From positions 1-64,000 of the forward strand of contig NZ_BOMG01000077.1 of the NCBI RefSeq assembly GCF_016862075.1: 64,000 nt of DNA. The letters run 5' to 3'. The notes beneath the pieces were generated by a model. It saw only the letters and a list, made by a program, of their open reading frames with translations. It searched no databases and had not been told where the DNA came from. Below are positions 27,110-36,345 of this stretch, piece after piece; within the stretch, counting starts at the first letter, position 1; every line of letters begins with the position of its first letter. This stretch comes from Actinoplanes couchii (GTDB lineage Bacteria; Actinomycetota; Actinomycetes; Mycobacteriales; Micromonosporaceae). The position numbers and the translations under genes were made by a program.

Positions 27110-28036
27110 ATGCGCAACGCCCTGAAGATCGCTGCCGCCGTGCTGGTGGCCCTGCCGGTCCTGTCGCTCACCACGACCGCCGCCGTGAACGGGGAGGTGA
27201 GCAGGGCGGAAGCGTCGTCGATCGCGCCGTACGGGCAGCTGGTGCCGGTGGACGGCAGGCGGATGAACGTGGTGGTCGCGGGCTCCGGGCCGGAGACCGT
27301 GGTGCTGCTGCCGGGTCTCGGCACGGCGGCTCCCGGGCTCGACTTCCAGCCGCTGATCGCCGCGCTGCAGAGCCGGTACCGGGTGATCGCGGTCGAACCG
27401 TTCGGCACCGGGCTGAGCGACCAGGCCGCCAGTGAGCGCACCGCCGCGAACATCACCCGGGAGATCCACGAGGCCCTGCAACACCTCGGCGTCGACCGTT
27501 ACGTGCTGATGGGCCACTCGATCGCCGGGATCTACGCCCTCACCTACAGCGCCGCCCATGCGGACGAGATGATCGCCTTCGTCGGGATCGACAGCAGTGT
27601 CCCCGATCAGCAGGGCTGGGACACCCCGATCCCGACCGGGGCGATCGCTACCCTCAGTGCTCTCGGGCTGACCCGGGTGCTGGCCGCCGTTGCCGGTGAC
27701 CCCTACCAGGGCCTGCCCTACGACGAGCCGGCCCGCCGGCAGATGACGCTGCTCACCAACCGGAACGCGGCCGCGCCCACGATGCTGGACGAGATGGCGC
27801 ACGCCCCGGCCAACTTCGCCGCGGTCAGCGGGGCGACCTTCCCCAGAACCCTGCCGATCCTTCTTTTTGTACGATCGAACGACACCGACGTGGCGGACTG
27901 GGTGGCCCTCCACGAGCGGCAGGCAGCGAGCGTCGCCACCGGCAGAACGGTCGTCCTGGAGGGCGACCACTACCTGCATCACACGCTGTCACCGGAGATC
28001 GCCCGGCAGACCGCGGCCTTCCTAGCCGCGCTCTGA
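27110..28036 (+). CDS. Exported or membrane-anchored alpha/beta hydrolase
   Basis: 308 residues. An N-terminal hydrophobic segment (about 5-25) serves as signal or anchor. The fold motifs are VVLLPGLGTAAPGLDFQP (oxyanion loop), the nucleophile elbow GHSIAG, and GDHYLHH with the catalytic His at the end. The acid is probably within LFVRSNDTD. It resembles proline-iminopeptidase or haloalkane-dehalogenase-like hydrolases; the substrate cannot be told. The palindrome at 27013 may regulate it. The 3' end overlaps the next, opposite gene by 15 bases. Confidence 0.83.
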   Translation: MRNALKIAAAVLVALPVLSLTTTAAVNGEVSRAEASSIAPYGQLVPVDGRRMNVVVAGSGPETVVLLPGLGTAAPGLDFQPLIAALQSRYRVIAVEPFGTGLSDQAASERTAANITREIHEALQHLGVDRYVLMGHSIAGIYALTYSAAHADEMIAFVGIDSSVPDQQGWDTPIPTGAIATLSALGLTRVLAAVAGDPYQGLPYDEPARRQMTLLTNRNAAAPTMLDEMAHAPANFAAVSGATFPRTLPILLFVRSNDTDVADWVALHERQAASVATGRTVVLEGDHYLHHTLSPEIARQTAAFLAAL

Positions 28037-28696
28037 GGTCAGGGCCTCCGCGATCCGGGTCGATCCGGTGTTGAAGCTGATGGTGCGGCCGATCGTGGAC
28101 GGGTCGTGCAGGACCGCGAGCGTCACCGCCGCGACGTCGGCCCGGGACACCTCGCCGGGGGTGGCGCCCCGGGTGCCGGTCTCGATGCGGCCGGTGGCGG
28201 GGCCGTCGGTCAGTTTGCTCGGTGCGAGGATCGTCCAGGACAGGGCGGTGCCGGCCAGGTGGGTGTCGGCGGCGGCTTTCGCTTCCGCGTACGGAAAGAA
28301 GGGGTTGTCCTCGAGGATCCCGTGGCCGGGACCGGCGCCGAAGTAGGAGACCATCAGGTAGCGGCGCACGCCGGCCTGCTCCGCGGCCGCCATCGAGCGG
28401 ATCGCGGCATCCCGGTCCACCGCATACGTCCGCGCCGGGTCGCCGCCACCGGCCCCGGCCGACCAGATGATCGCGTCATGCCCGGCGAAGTGCCCGGCGA
28501 GCGTGTCGGCGTCGAGCCGCTCCACGTCGGCGACCAGCGGAATCGCGCCGGTCGCGGCCACCTCGGTGGCATGATCGGGATTGCGGATGACCGCGGTCAC
28601 CGCATGCCCCGCGCTGGTCAGCAACGGCACCAACAGCCGCGCCACTTTGCCATGCCCGCCGATGACCACGATGCGTTCCATCCACCCATTGTGCAT
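28022..28696 (-). CDS. NAD(P)-binding SDR-like (NmrA/YwnB-type) protein
   Basis: 224 residues. The N-terminal glycine motif VVIGGHGKVARLL, the strand IRNPD, and AGVRRYLMVSYFGA match atypical short-chain dehydrogenases that bind NAD(P) but often lack the full catalytic tetrad. Here YAEAKAAAD keeps the Tyr-x-x-x-Lys. GAGGGG lies eight bases before the ATG at 28696, which decides this start over the inner ATG at 28681. The role is unknown; redox or epimerase-like functions are typical. Confidence 0.8.
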   Translation of the reverse strand: MHNGWMERIVVIGGHGKVARLLVPLLTSAGHAVTAVIRNPDHATEVAATGAIPLVADVERLDADTLAGHFAGHDAIIWSAGAGGGDPARTYAVDRDAAIRSMAAAEQAGVRRYLMVSYFGAGPGHGILEDNPFFPYAEAKAAADTHLAGTALSWTILAPSKLTDGPATGRIETGTRGATPGEVSRADVAAVTLAVLHDPSTIGRTISFNTGSTRIAEALTSERG

Positions 28697-28744
28697 CCGG
28701 TAAACCCCTCAAATCGGGTCCAATGGTGCCGACCGGGAGCGGTG

Positions 28745-31700
28745 ATGACTACCACAGCTGCCTCGACGAATGCGGACCCCGACGTGGTCCGCGACCCGGC
28801 CCGTCTCGACGCGGTGGCGGCGACCGGGCTCATCGGCGGACCGCCGTCGCCCGTCCTCGACGAGATCACCGGGCTCGCCATGCGCCTGATCGGTGGCCGC
28901 GTCGCGCTGATGAACATGGTCGAGGGCGACCGGCAGAGCCACGTCAGCCTCAGTGGCCCGCCGCTCGGCCCCGGACTGCGCCAGGTCCCCCGTACCCACT
29001 CGTACTGCCAATATGTGGTGGCCGCCGGTGAGCCGCTGGTCGTCGGTGACGCCCGGGAACATCCGGTGCTGCGCAACAACCCGGCCATCGCCGCCTACCA
29101 GGCGGTCGCCTACCTGGGGGTTCCGGTCCGGTCGCCGAGCGGGCACGTGGTCGGGACGCTCTGCGTCTACGGCACCGAGCCGCGCTCCTGGCAGGAGTCC
29201 GACCTGGCGACACTGACCGCGCTGGCCACCGCCGCCGGCTCCGAGGTGGCCCGCCGGATGGCCGCCGACGAGACCGAACGTGGTCAGAGCGACGTGCGGT
29301 GGATGGTCGACGGCACCGGCGACGCGTTCGTGCAGACCGACTCGCAAGGCATGATCACCTGCTGGAACACGGCTGCCGAACGGATCTTCGGGCGCAGCGC
29401 GACCGACACCACCGGACAGCCCGCCGTCGAGATGATCATCGCGGCCGAGCAGCGCGACGTCTTCACCCACTGGATCACCGAACTCGGCAACCGGTCCTCC
29501 TGGACCCACCGCGAGTTCCTCGGTGTCCACCGGCAGGGCCGCCGCTTCCCGATCGAGATCTCCGCCGCCGTACGCAACCAGAACGGCGTCCCCACCACCT
29601 ACGCCTTCGTCCGCGACATCAGCCTGGTCCGGCGCCGCGAGCAACTGCGCCGCCTGGAGTACGCGGTCTCCGGAGCCCTGGCCGCCGCCGAGACCGCCGA
29701 ACACGCCGCCGAAGCCGTCGTCGCCCGGGTCGGCGAGGGCCTGATCTGGCCCTACGTCGAGTACTGGCACCTGGACCCGGACGGCGACGACCAACTGGTC
29801 CGTGTCGCCGACTGGTCCCGCGACAGCAAGACCACCACCCCCATGCGCAACACCCGGGAGTACGGCCGGGGCTGCGGCGTGGTCGACAAGGTCTTCCAGT
29901 CCCGGGCCGCCCGCTGGAGCACCGACCTGGCCAGCTCCGACACCACCCGCGCGCCCGCCGCCAAAGCCGCCGGGCTCAACACCGTCGTCGCCGTCCCGGT
30001 CCGCAACGGCCCCGACGTCGTCGGTGTCCTGGCCATCTTCGACAGGCGCGTCGTCGACCCCGAACCCGACCTGATGGCCGCCCTCGACTCGGTCGCCGCA
30101 CACATCGGCCAGTACGTGCACCGCCGCCGCGCCGTCGACCTGGAACTCGAACTCAGCCGCGCCCGCCGGCACTTCGACCAGATCGTGTCCAACCTCAGCG
30201 ACTTCCTGTGGACCGTCCGGATCACCTCCGACAGCGCCGTCCGCCTCGTCTACGCCAGCCCCAACAACACCGCCATCTTCGGCGGCCCCGCCCCCTCCGG
30301 CGGCGACCTCAGCCGCGCCATGGCGGCCATGATCCACCCGGACGACCGGGAGATCTTCCTGGACTTCCGGGACACCCTCACCTCCGGCGCCCCCGCCCAG
30401 GTCGCCTGCCGGCTGATCGGCGGCGACGGCGTCACCCGCTGGGTGTGGACCCGCGGCCAGCCCCGCCGGGAGAACGGTGTGCTCTACGTCGACGGCGTGT
30501 GCAGCGACGTCACCGACCGGCACCACGACAACACCCGGCTGCGCCAGCAGGCCGAACTGCTCGACCTCGCCCCGACCGCGGCGGTCATCGTGCGGGCCCT
30601 GGACGGGCGGATCACCTACTGGAACCGGGGGGCCGAACACGTCTACGGCTGGAACGCCGCCGCCGTCACCGGCCGGGGCATCCACAAACTCCTCGACACC
30701 CGCTTCCCCCTCGACCAGGAAGCCGTGGAACAACAGCTGCTCGCCACCGGGGAATGGTCCGGCGAACTCGACCACCTGCGCAGCGACGGCACCCGCATCG
30801 TCGTGCTCTCCCACCAGGGCGTGCAGTACGACGACGACGGCCAGCCGATCGCGTACCTCGAGGTCAACGTCGACGTCACCGCCCGCAAACAGGCCGAACG
30901 ACAGCTCGCCGACAGCGAGAAACGGCTGCGCACCCAGTTCTCCCTGGTCACCGTCGGGCAGGCGGCCCTCTCGCTGGACGGGCGGCTGCAACAGGTCAAC
31001 CCGGCGTTCGCCGAGATCCTCGGCCGGACCGTCGCCGACCTGGAAGGACGCACCCTCGACGAGATCACCCACCCCGACGACCGGGCCGAGAACGACCGCA
31101 CCGCCGCCTACATGTTCACCGAGGACCTGCCCACCGGCCGGTACCTGCGGCTGCTGCACACCGGCGGGCACGTCGTCGACGTGGAGATGGGCATGTCCCT
31201 GGTCCGCGACACCGACGGCCAGCCGGTCAGCTTCATCGCCGTCGTCCAGGACGTCACCGCACGCCTGGCCGCCGAACGCGAACGCGACGCCGCCGCCACC
31301 CTGCTCGGCATCCGCAACGACGAACTACAGGACATCAACAGCCGGCTCGCCGACGCCAATGCCCTCAAACTCGACCTGATGGGCATGCTCTCGCACGAGA
31401 TCGGCACACCCCTCAACACCATTGCCGGGTACGCCGAGGTCCTGCTCGCCGACACCGTCCACCTCAGCCCCGGCCAGCAGAAACCACTCGACGTGATCGC
31501 CCGCTCGGCGCGCCGGCTCAACCAGCTGCGCGCCGAGATCCTGGCCATGTGCACCATCGACGCCGACCGCCTGCAGGCCAGCCCGGAGCCGGTCCCGCTG
31601 GCGGCGGCGCTCGCCGACACCCTCACCGGGCTCGACCTCGACGTCCCGGTGACCTGCCCCGGCGACCTGGTGGCCCTGGTGCACCCCAGCCACCTACAGC

Positions 31701-32008
31701 AGATCGTCACCAACTTCTGCACCAACGCCGCCAAGTACGCCGGTGGGGTCACCCGGATCACCGCCGAGCGCCGTGCCGAACGGGCGATCATCGCCGTGCA
31801 CGACGACGGGCCCGGGATCTCGCCGGAACTGCGGCCGGCCCTGTTCGACAGGTTCACCCGGGCCACCGGGAACGACCCGTCGATCCAGGGGCACGGACTC
31901 GGCCTCTACATCGTCCGCGGGCTCGCCGAAGCCAACGGCGGTGTCGTCGGCTATCAGGCGGGGCAGCCGGTGGGCAGCATTTTCACGCTGTCGTTGCCGG
32001 CTCTTTGA
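28745..32008 (+). CDS. Large soluble multi-sensor histidine kinase (GAF-PAS-GAF-PAS-PAS-PAS-HK)
   Basis: 1087 residues, no membrane helix. Approximate order: GAF (20-170), PAS (185-300), GAF (305-460), PAS (475-600), PAS (605-720), PAS (725-845), coiled coil, HisKA (about 875) and HATPase (960-1087). The phospho-His motif is [12 protein letters not shown], with Gly where Arg is usual. The N box is NFCTNAAKY, and DDGPGIS and GHGLGLYIV complete the ATPase site. The GAF domains carry [15 protein letters not shown] features of light or redox-linked proteins, but no chromophore Cys could be assigned. No response regulator is adjacent, so it is an orphan kinase. GGGAG precedes ATG 28745. Confidence 0.92.
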   Translation: MTTTAASTNADPDVVRDPARLDAVAATGLIGGPPSPVLDEITGLAMRLIGGRVALMNMVEGDRQSHVSLSGPPLGPGLRQVPRTHSYCQYVVAAGEPLVVGDAREHPVLRNNPAIAAYQAVAYLGVPVRSPSGHVVGTLCVYGTEPRSWQESDLATLTALATAAGSEVARRMAADETERGQSDVRWMVDGTGDAFVQTDSQGMITCWNTAAERIFGRSATDTTGQPAVEMIIAAEQRDVFTHWITELGNRSSWTHREFLGVHRQGRRFPIEISAAVRNQNGVPTTYAFVRDISLVRRREQLRRLEYAVSGALAAAETAEHAAEAVVARVGEGLIWPYVEYWHLDPDGDDQLVRVADWSRDSKTTTPMRNTREYGRGCGVVDKVFQSRAARWSTDLASSDTTRAPAAKAAGLNTVVAVPVRNGPDVVGVLAIFDRRVVDPEPDLMAALDSVAAHIGQYVHRRRAVDLELELSRARRHFDQIVSNLSDFLWTVRITSDSAVRLVYASPNNTAIFGGPAPSGGDLSRAMAAMIHPDDREIFLDFRDTLTSGAPAQVACRLIGGDGVTRWVWTRGQPRRENGVLYVDGVCSDVTDRHHDNTRLRQQAELLDLAPTAAVIVRALDGRITYWNRGAEHVYGWNAAAVTGRGIHKLLDTRFPLDQEAVEQQLLATGEWSGELDHLRSDGTRIVVLSHQGVQYDDDGQPIAYLEVNVDVTARKQAERQLADSEKRLRTQFSLVTVGQAALSLDGRLQQVNPAFAEILGRTVADLEGRTLDEITHPDDRAENDRTAAYMFTEDLPTGRYLRLLHTGGHVVDVEMGMSLVRDTDGQPVSFIAVVQDVTARLAAERERDAAATLLGIRNDELQDINSRLADANALKLDLMGMLSHEIGTPLNTIAGYAEVLLADTVHLSPGQQKPLDVIARSARRLNQLRAEILAMCTIDADRLQASPEPVPLAAALADTLTGLDLDVPVTCPGDLVALVHPSHLQQIVTNFCTNAAKYAGGVTRITAERRAERAIIAVHDDGPGISPELRPALFDRFTRATGNDPSIQGHGLGLYIVRGLAEANGGVVGYQAGQPVGSIFTLSLPAL

Positions 32009-33023
32009 ACGCTGCGTCCGTTGTGAAGGCTGCGTCCTTTTTGAAGGCTGCGCCGGTCAGGGTGATCGAGCGGATCCGGTCCTCCACCGACTGCGCGTGG
32101 TGGGCCGTGATCAGCTCGTCGGCCTGACACTCGGCGGCGAAGTTCGTCAGGTAGTCACGGACCTCGTCCGGCGTACCCACCGCGGTGTATTTCGTCATCG
32201 AAGCCAGCTGACGGCCGTTCGGTGAGGCCAGGAACGCGTCGATCTCGGCGTCGGTGAAGTTCTGGCCCACCGAACCGCGGGTGATGAACGCCCTGGTCCG
32301 CGCGCGGTAGGCCGCCTTCATCTGCTCCACCGCCTCGTCGTGGTCCTCGGCCGCCACCACGTTCACACCGGCGATCACGTACGGTTCGGCCAGCTGCTCG
32401 GACGCCACGAACGTCTCCCGGTAGATCTTTACCGCCTGGTGCAGGGCCTCCGGGGAGAAGTGCGAGGCGAACGCGTACGGCAGGCCCAGCTGCGCGGCCA
32501 GCTGGGCACCGAACAACGACGAACCCAGGATGTAGAGCGGCACCGGCTGCTCCGCCCGCGGCACCGCCTGCACGCCCGGGACCAGCGACTTCCCGGACAG
32601 ATAACCCTGCAACTCCTGCACATCCTGCGGGAACGACTCGGCCGACATGTGGTCCCGGCGCAGCGCCCGCATCGTCACCTGGTCACTGCCCGGCGCGCGG
32701 CCCAGCCCCAGATCGATCCGCCCCGGGAACAGCGTCTCCAACGTGCCGAACTGCTCGGCGATCACCAGCGGTGAATGGTTCGGCAGCATGATCCCGCCCG
32801 CACCGAGCCGGATCGACTCGGTGTGCGCGGCCACGTACCCGATCACCACACTTGTCGCCGACGACGCGATGGTGGCCATGTTGTGGTGCTCGGCGTACCA
32901 GACCCGCTGGTAGCCGGCGCTCTCGGCGGCCCGGGCCAGAGCCACGCTGCTCTCGAAACTGTCGCGCGCGGTGTGCCCGGCGGAGATCGGAGCCAGATCG
33001 AGCAGGGAGAGTGCGGTGGGCAT
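31983..33023 (-). CDS. Luciferase-like flavin-dependent monooxygenase (LLM)
   Basis: 346 residues. A TIM-barrel oxidoreductase of the bacterial luciferase family. The segments [36 protein letters not shown] and [14 protein letters not shown] are typical of the MsnO8-type group that binds FMN or F420. The last 18 residues are a repeat-encoded tail ([18 protein letters not shown]) made by the 18-bp tandem repeat and absent from normal family members. The final 26 bases are antisense to the end of the sensor kinase gene. ATG 33023 matches the family N-terminus. Confidence 0.88.
   Translation of the reverse strand: MPTALSLLDLAPISAGHTARDSFESSVALARAAESAGYQRVWYAEHHNMATIASSATSVVIGYVAAHTESIRLGAGGIMLPNHSPLVIAEQFGTLETLFPGRIDLGLGRAPGSDQVTMRALRRDHMSAESFPQDVQELQGYLSGKSLVPGVQAVPRAEQPVPLYILGSSLFGAQLAAQLGLPYAFASHFSPEALHQAVKIYRETFVASEQLAEPYVIAGVNVVAAEDHDEAVEQMKAAYRARTRAFITRGSVGQNFTDAEIDAFLASPNGRQLASMTKYTAVGTPDEVRDYLTNFAAECQADELITAHHAQSVEDRIRSITLTGAAFKKDAAFTTDAAFKEPATTA
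32006..32059. repeat. 18-bp minisatellite, 3 copies
   Basis: Three tandem 18-base units of the form TGAANGCTGCGTCC.., at 32006-32023, 32024-32041 and 32042-32059. They lie in frame inside the 3' end of the LLM gene and encode its DAAF-type tail. The first unit also covers the stop codon of the opposite sensor kinase gene. Confidence 0.88.
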
Positions 33024-33074
33024 TGGGGTGCCGCCTTCCAGAGTCACGGTTTCACGGTGCAGCGTGCGGTTTCA

Positions 33075-33195
33075 GATGTCTCGGCCCGGTGGCGCCGGCC
33101 TGATGTCTCGGCCCGGCGGCGTCGGCTTGATGTCTCGGCCCGGCGGCGTCGGCTTGATGTCTCGGCCCGGCGGCGCCGGCCGGATGTCCCGCGGA
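33075..33195. repeat. 27-bp minisatellite, 4.5 copies
   Basis: Four 27-base units starting GATGTCTCGGCCCGG at 33075, 33102, 33129 and 33156, then a decayed partial unit from 33183. The array fills the spacer between the ArsR stop (33196) and the LLM start. It begins immediately after the ArsR stop codon on the minus strand. All frames stay open across it because the unit is nine codons long, but nothing indicates translation. Confidence 0.92.
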
Positions 33196-33486
33196 TCACA
33201 GCTCGCGGAGGCGTTCGGCGAAGGCACGGATCCGCTCCTCGTCCCGGCGGAAGTAGATCCACTGACCGCGACGGGTCGCGAGCAGGAACCCGGCCCGCTG
33301 AAGAACCGCCAGATGCGCGGAAACGGTGGAGGCGGAACACCCGGCCCGGCGCTGGATCAGCCCGGCACAGACCCCGATCTCCGCGGTCTCGCCCCCGGCC
33401 TCCGGGAACTGACCCTCGGGATCCTTGAGCCACTCCAGAATCGCCAGCCGAGTCTCGTTCGACAGCGCCTTGCACTCCGCCAGCAC
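33196..33486 (-). CDS. ArsR-family transcriptional regulator
   Basis: 96 residues, winged helix-turn-helix. ALSNETRLAILEWL is the family N-terminal helix. The recognition helix lies in CSASTVSAHLAVLQRAGFLL, and the wing contains RRGQWIYFRRD. Cys residues (ECK, GVCAG, AGCSAS) could form a metal or redox site but the classical ELCVCDL motif is absent. GTG 33486 is the only reasonable start. It may control the LLM gene downstream on the same strand, although the minisatellite separates them. Confidence 0.88.
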   Translation of the reverse strand: MLAECKALSNETRLAILEWLKDPEGQFPEAGGETAEIGVCAGLIQRRAGCSASTVSAHLAVLQRAGFLLATRRGQWIYFRRDEERIRAFAERLREL

Positions 33487-33670
33487 GCCGACGCACCGTC
33501 CTTCGTCATTTCGCTTAATCCCGAAATTACGTCACCGAACGTGGAACCCGCCACCAGAGATGACACTCCTCACCCCTCCGGCCCCGGATGGTGATGCCCA
33601 ACCCGCGGTCCGGTCCTCCGCCGCCCGGACCGGTGAGCCGTCACTCGCCGCGGACCGCGTTACACCACCA

Positions 33671-33975
33671 TCAGGGACTCCACTCTGCCGCGGGCCCTCG
33701 TCCGAATGCGGACGCACCTTCATCTGGTGCGGCATCGCCGATTGATCTCGTGCGGCATCGCCGATTCATCGTGTGCGGCATCGCCGACGAGCCGACCTGG
33801 CCAGGCTTGAAGTCCTCGGTGACCAGCTCCACACAGAACGTCAGCCGACCCGTCACCGCGCCCGGCAGACCCCCGGTACCGGAGGACGGCCCACCGCGCG
33901 TGTGGAACTGGAGCCGATTATCGGCCCGGTCGCCGGTGGTGACCTCGACCCACGTGTGCGGGCATCCTTGTCGTC
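33671..33975 (-). pseudogene. Possible coding remnant
   Basis: One minus-strand frame reads, before and around a GTG at 33856, TWVEVTTGDRADNRLQFHTR and then VTGRLTFCVELVTEDFKPGQ, which looks like genuine protein (beta-rich, low Arg/Pro) and unlike the antisense noise around it. The frame is interrupted upstream at the 30-bp repeat and becomes low quality after the 23-bp repeat. No family was recognised. The rest of 33487-34098 holds only repeats and no gene I can support. Confidence 0.3.
33727..33788. repeat. 23-bp tandem repeat, 2.7 copies
   Basis: Units beginning GTGCGGCATCGCCGA at 33727, 33750 and 33773 (the last partial). It lies within the possible coding remnant; unlike most neighbouring arrays its unit length is not a multiple of three. 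Confidence 0.85.
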
Positions 33976-34120
33976 TGATCAGTCAGGGTGCGCGTCTGCC
34001 TCGCCTGATCGGTTGGGGTGTGCGCCTGTTTCACCTGATCTGTTGGGGTATGCGTGTATATCGCCCGATCTGTCTGGGTGTGCGTCTGCCTCGTCTGATC
34101 AGTCGGGGTGTGCGTTTGCG
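33971..34120. repeat. 30-bp minisatellite, 5 copies
   Basis: Five contiguous, diverged 30-base units of the form TCGYCTGATCNGTYGGGGTGTGCGYCTGCC at 33971, 34001, 34031, 34061 and 34091. The unit is ten codons. The last unit covers the final codons and stop (34099) of the MerR-HEAT gene; the other four trail behind it. Units differ at several positions, so the array is old. Confidence 0.92.
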
Positions 34121-35190
34121 CGCAGGGTCAGCACGTAGGTGGCGGTGAGAGCGACAGCCCGATCGCTGTCGGCTGACAGTTCGGTCAGGGCTCGGGTTGC
34201 GGCTTCGCCGGGGATGTCTGCCAGTGCCTGTGTCAGCCGTTGCCGGGCCGCCGCCCGGCCGCGGTCCGGAGTTCCCTCCGCCAGGCGGGCCTTGATCTCG
34301 GCTATGCGGCCGCTGAGGACATCGGTGATCCGGTCCGCCATGACCGGATCGGCGGCCAGCGCTCCCAGTGCGTCGGCGGCATCGGCGTCGCTGGTGTTCG
34401 CGACGATCATGCCGACCAGGGTGGGGATCGCCCCGTCCGCGCCCCGCGCGCCCAGAGCCACCGCCGCGTGCCGCCGGACCGCGGCATCGGAGTTGGTGAG
34501 CGCATCCTGGAGTTGCGCAGTGGCCTCCTCGGCCGGGAACTCGGCGATGGTCAGAACGGCCCGTTTCCGCACCGCCCCCGAGGAATCCCGGAGCCCGGCC
34601 GCCAGAAGTGCCAGAGCGTCCTCCCCGCTCCGCGCCCCTGCCCGACTCCCCTCCGGATCGCCGATCTGATCCCCCAGCTGGACCAGCGCCCAGCGCAGGG
34701 CGCCGGCCACGTTCGGGTCCGATTCGGTCAGGACCGCTTCCACCAGGGCTTCCACCGGCATCGGGACGTCCTCGGCTGCGGACATCGCTGCCTGCTGGCG
34801 GCGGCCGGGGTTGTCCGATCCCAGGGCCTGCAGCAGCGACACGATCTGGAGCACGTCCTCCCAGCCGGCCGCACCGGCCACGCCGATCTGCTGCAACCTG
34901 GTGAGCAGCCTGGTCTCGTCGGCGATTCGCTCCCGGGTTCGGGTGATCAGCTCGCTGACCAGTTCGGCCGGGTCGAACGCGGGATCGTCCAGCGCCCGGC
35001 CGGCCTCTTTCAGCGACAGCCCCAGTGACCGCAGGCTCTCGATGTGGAAGATCCGGCGGATGTCGTCGCTGGAATACTCCCGGTAGCCCGACCCGGTCCG
35101 GCCGGTCGGCTGGACCAGCCCGATCGAGTCGTAGTGCCGCAACATGCGGGCACTGACCCCGGACCGTCGTGCCACATCTCCGATCAACAC
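34099..35190 (-). CDS. MerR-family regulator fused to HEAT repeats
   Basis: 363 residues. The N-terminal 75 residues form a MerR helix-turn-helix: IGDVARRSGVSARMLRHYDS, then GYREYSSDDIRRI. A coiled coil follows (about 80-110). From about 125 to the end are HEAT/PBS-lyase-like repeats with patterns such as DSSGAVRKRAVLTIAEF and SDAAVRRHAAVALGA, which in other proteins bind partner proteins. GTG 35190 was chosen because homology starts there and AGGAGG lies 12 bases upstream; an ATG nearer the AGGAGG is out of frame. It lies next to a second HEAT protein that may be its partner or target. Confidence 0.82.
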   Translation of the reverse strand: MLIGDVARRSGVSARMLRHYDSIGLVQPTGRTGSGYREYSSDDIRRIFHIESLRSLGLSLKEAGRALDDPAFDPAELVSELITRTRERIADETRLLTRLQQIGVAGAAGWEDVLQIVSLLQALGSDNPGRRQQAAMSAAEDVPMPVEALVEAVLTESDPNVAGALRWALVQLGDQIGDPEGSRAGARSGEDALALLAAGLRDSSGAVRKRAVLTIAEFPAEEATAQLQDALTNSDAAVRRHAAVALGARGADGAIPTLVGMIVANTSDADAADALGALAADPVMADRITDVLSGRIAEIKARLAEGTPDRGRAAARQRLTQALADIPGEAATRALTELSADSDRAVALTATYVLTLRANAHPD

Positions 35191-35469
35191 GAACCCATGG
35201 TCCCTCCTGAACCGAGCCCACCGGTCACCGCCGGCCCCAACGGCACGCCGGGACATTGCCCTGTCGCTGAGGAAGGGCTGCGCGACGACGCGGCGGGATC
35301 ACGCGATCCGCTCGCCGTTTCCGCTGGTGGGAATCGGACTTCCCTTGTCGGGCACCATCGTGGAAGAAGCGTGCGGTGCCTCCGGGAGCGATGGGAGACC
35401 GCCTGACGATGCGGCGGGCCGGGGTGTTGCGGCAGACCGGAGTAGAGCGCCTGGCTCTTCACCCGGGTG

Positions 35470-35553
35470 GTCGAGCGCGTCCGGCCGGTGGTCGAGCGCG
35501 TCCGGCCGGTGGGGGAGCGCGTCCGGCCGGTGGGGGAGCGCGTCCGGCACTTC
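35470..35553. repeat. 21-bp minisatellite, 4 copies
   Basis: Four 21-base units of the form GTCGAGCGCGTCCGGCCGGTG at 35470, 35491, 35512 and 35533 (the last partly decayed). It lies 89 bases after the HEAT-protein stop on the minus strand. The surrounding spacer 35191-35641 contains no gene that I can support; its open frames are repetitive Pro/Arg/Thr-rich sequence. Confidence 0.92.
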
Positions 35554-35641
35554 AACCGACTGGGGGAGCAGGTCTGGCTCATCGGCCGGAGTGGGAAAGG
35601 GCTCCGGCTCTTCGGCTGGCTGAGGGAGGGCGCCCGACTCG

Positions 35642-36295
35642 TCAGGCGGGCCGGGGGGGACCGTCGGGGCCGAGGGCCACGATGCGTTTTGCCTCTTCGA
35701 TGGCGAACTCGAAACCTGCGTCCGGGTCGCGGTAGAGGTGTTCGGTGGCTAGCGCATGGTATCGTACCGCAAGGGTGGGATTGGTTGCCTTTGTCGCCAG
35801 GAGCGGCAGGACCGGGTCGCCCAGGGTGATCAACGCTCGGCTCAGGCTCAGGCGGGTCTCCCGGTTGCCGCGGCCCAGCTGGGTCGTCAGGATCTCGGCC
35901 AGCGAGTGCACCTCGCCCTCGGGGACCAGGCCGGCCGCCGTGCGCCACGCCGCCCGGGCCACCTCGTCGTCGGGGTCGGTCAGCAGCTCCCGGGTGATCG
36001 ACGGCCAGGCCGAGCGGTCGCCGATCTTGGACAGGGAGTGCAACGCCTGGCTGCGGGCCTGAGGGCGTGCCGACGTCAGCTCGCCGAGCAGGCGGGGGAG
36101 CGTCTCCGCGGACCGGTGACGGGTCAGGGCCCAGGTCAGCATGTCGCGGACGTAGAAGTCCGGCTCGACGGCGCACTGCTCGACAAGCGTGTCGATCAGA
36201 TCCTGGTCGGGTGTCGTGCCGGCGGCCAGGGCGGCCTGCAACCGCACCGACGAGTTGTCGTGTGACAGCGCCTGACGGACTCGGGTCGTGTTCAT
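35642..36295 (-). CDS. HEAT-repeat protein
   Basis: 217 residues made almost wholly of alpha-helical HEAT repeats, for example NSSVRLQAALAAG, FYVRDMLTWALTRH and RPQARSQALHSLSKIGD. No enzymatic motif is visible. An AAGGTGG precedes the ATG at 36295. Upstream lies a MerR-type dyad overlapping a TTGACA element, suggesting control by the neighbouring MerR-HEAT protein. Function unknown. Confidence 0.78.
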   Translation of the reverse strand: MNTTRVRQALSHDNSSVRLQAALAAGTTPDQDLIDTLVEQCAVEPDFYVRDMLTWALTRHRSAETLPRLLGELTSARPQARSQALHSLSKIGDRSAWPSITRELLTDPDDEVARAAWRTAAGLVPEGEVHSLAEILTTQLGRGNRETRLSLSRALITLGDPVLPLLATKATNPTLAVRYHALATEHLYRDPDAGFEFAIEEAKRIVALGPDGPPRPA

Positions 36296-36327
36296 CGGGA
36301 CCACCTTTCTCCGGTCCCAGTCAAAAG

Positions 36328-36344
36328 CTTGTCACCGTGTCAAG
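36328..36344 (-). promoter_or_regulatory. MerR-type operator/promoter dyad
   Basis: CTTGTCAC-C-GTGTCAAG is an 8+1+8 dyad with one mismatch. On the minus strand it contains TTGACA, a good -35 element, 33 bases upstream of the HEAT-protein start. MerR regulators bind dyads that overlap the -35 to -10 spacer, and CTTGACAC..GTGTCAAG-like sites are known for this family. Confidence 0.6.
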
Positions 36345-36345
36345 G

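Noticed and set aside
28709-31171. An 820-codon minus-strand open frame opposite the large histidine kinase
   Set aside because: Low-complexity Gly/Val/Asp composition with no motifs; explained by codon bias of the opposite gene.
33075-34120. Regular repeats that might be a CRISPR array
   Set aside because: Units are directly tandem with no unique spacers, the period differs between arrays (27, 23, 30), and there are no cas genes.
33588-34148. A plus-strand open frame across the 23-bp and 30-bp repeats
   Set aside because: Its sequence is mostly translated minisatellite, without a ribosome site or homology.
35184-36176. A minus-strand open frame across the 21-bp repeat and the HEAT gene
   Set aside because: Pro/Arg/Ser-rich, repeats follow the minisatellite, and a better gene occupies another frame of the same region.
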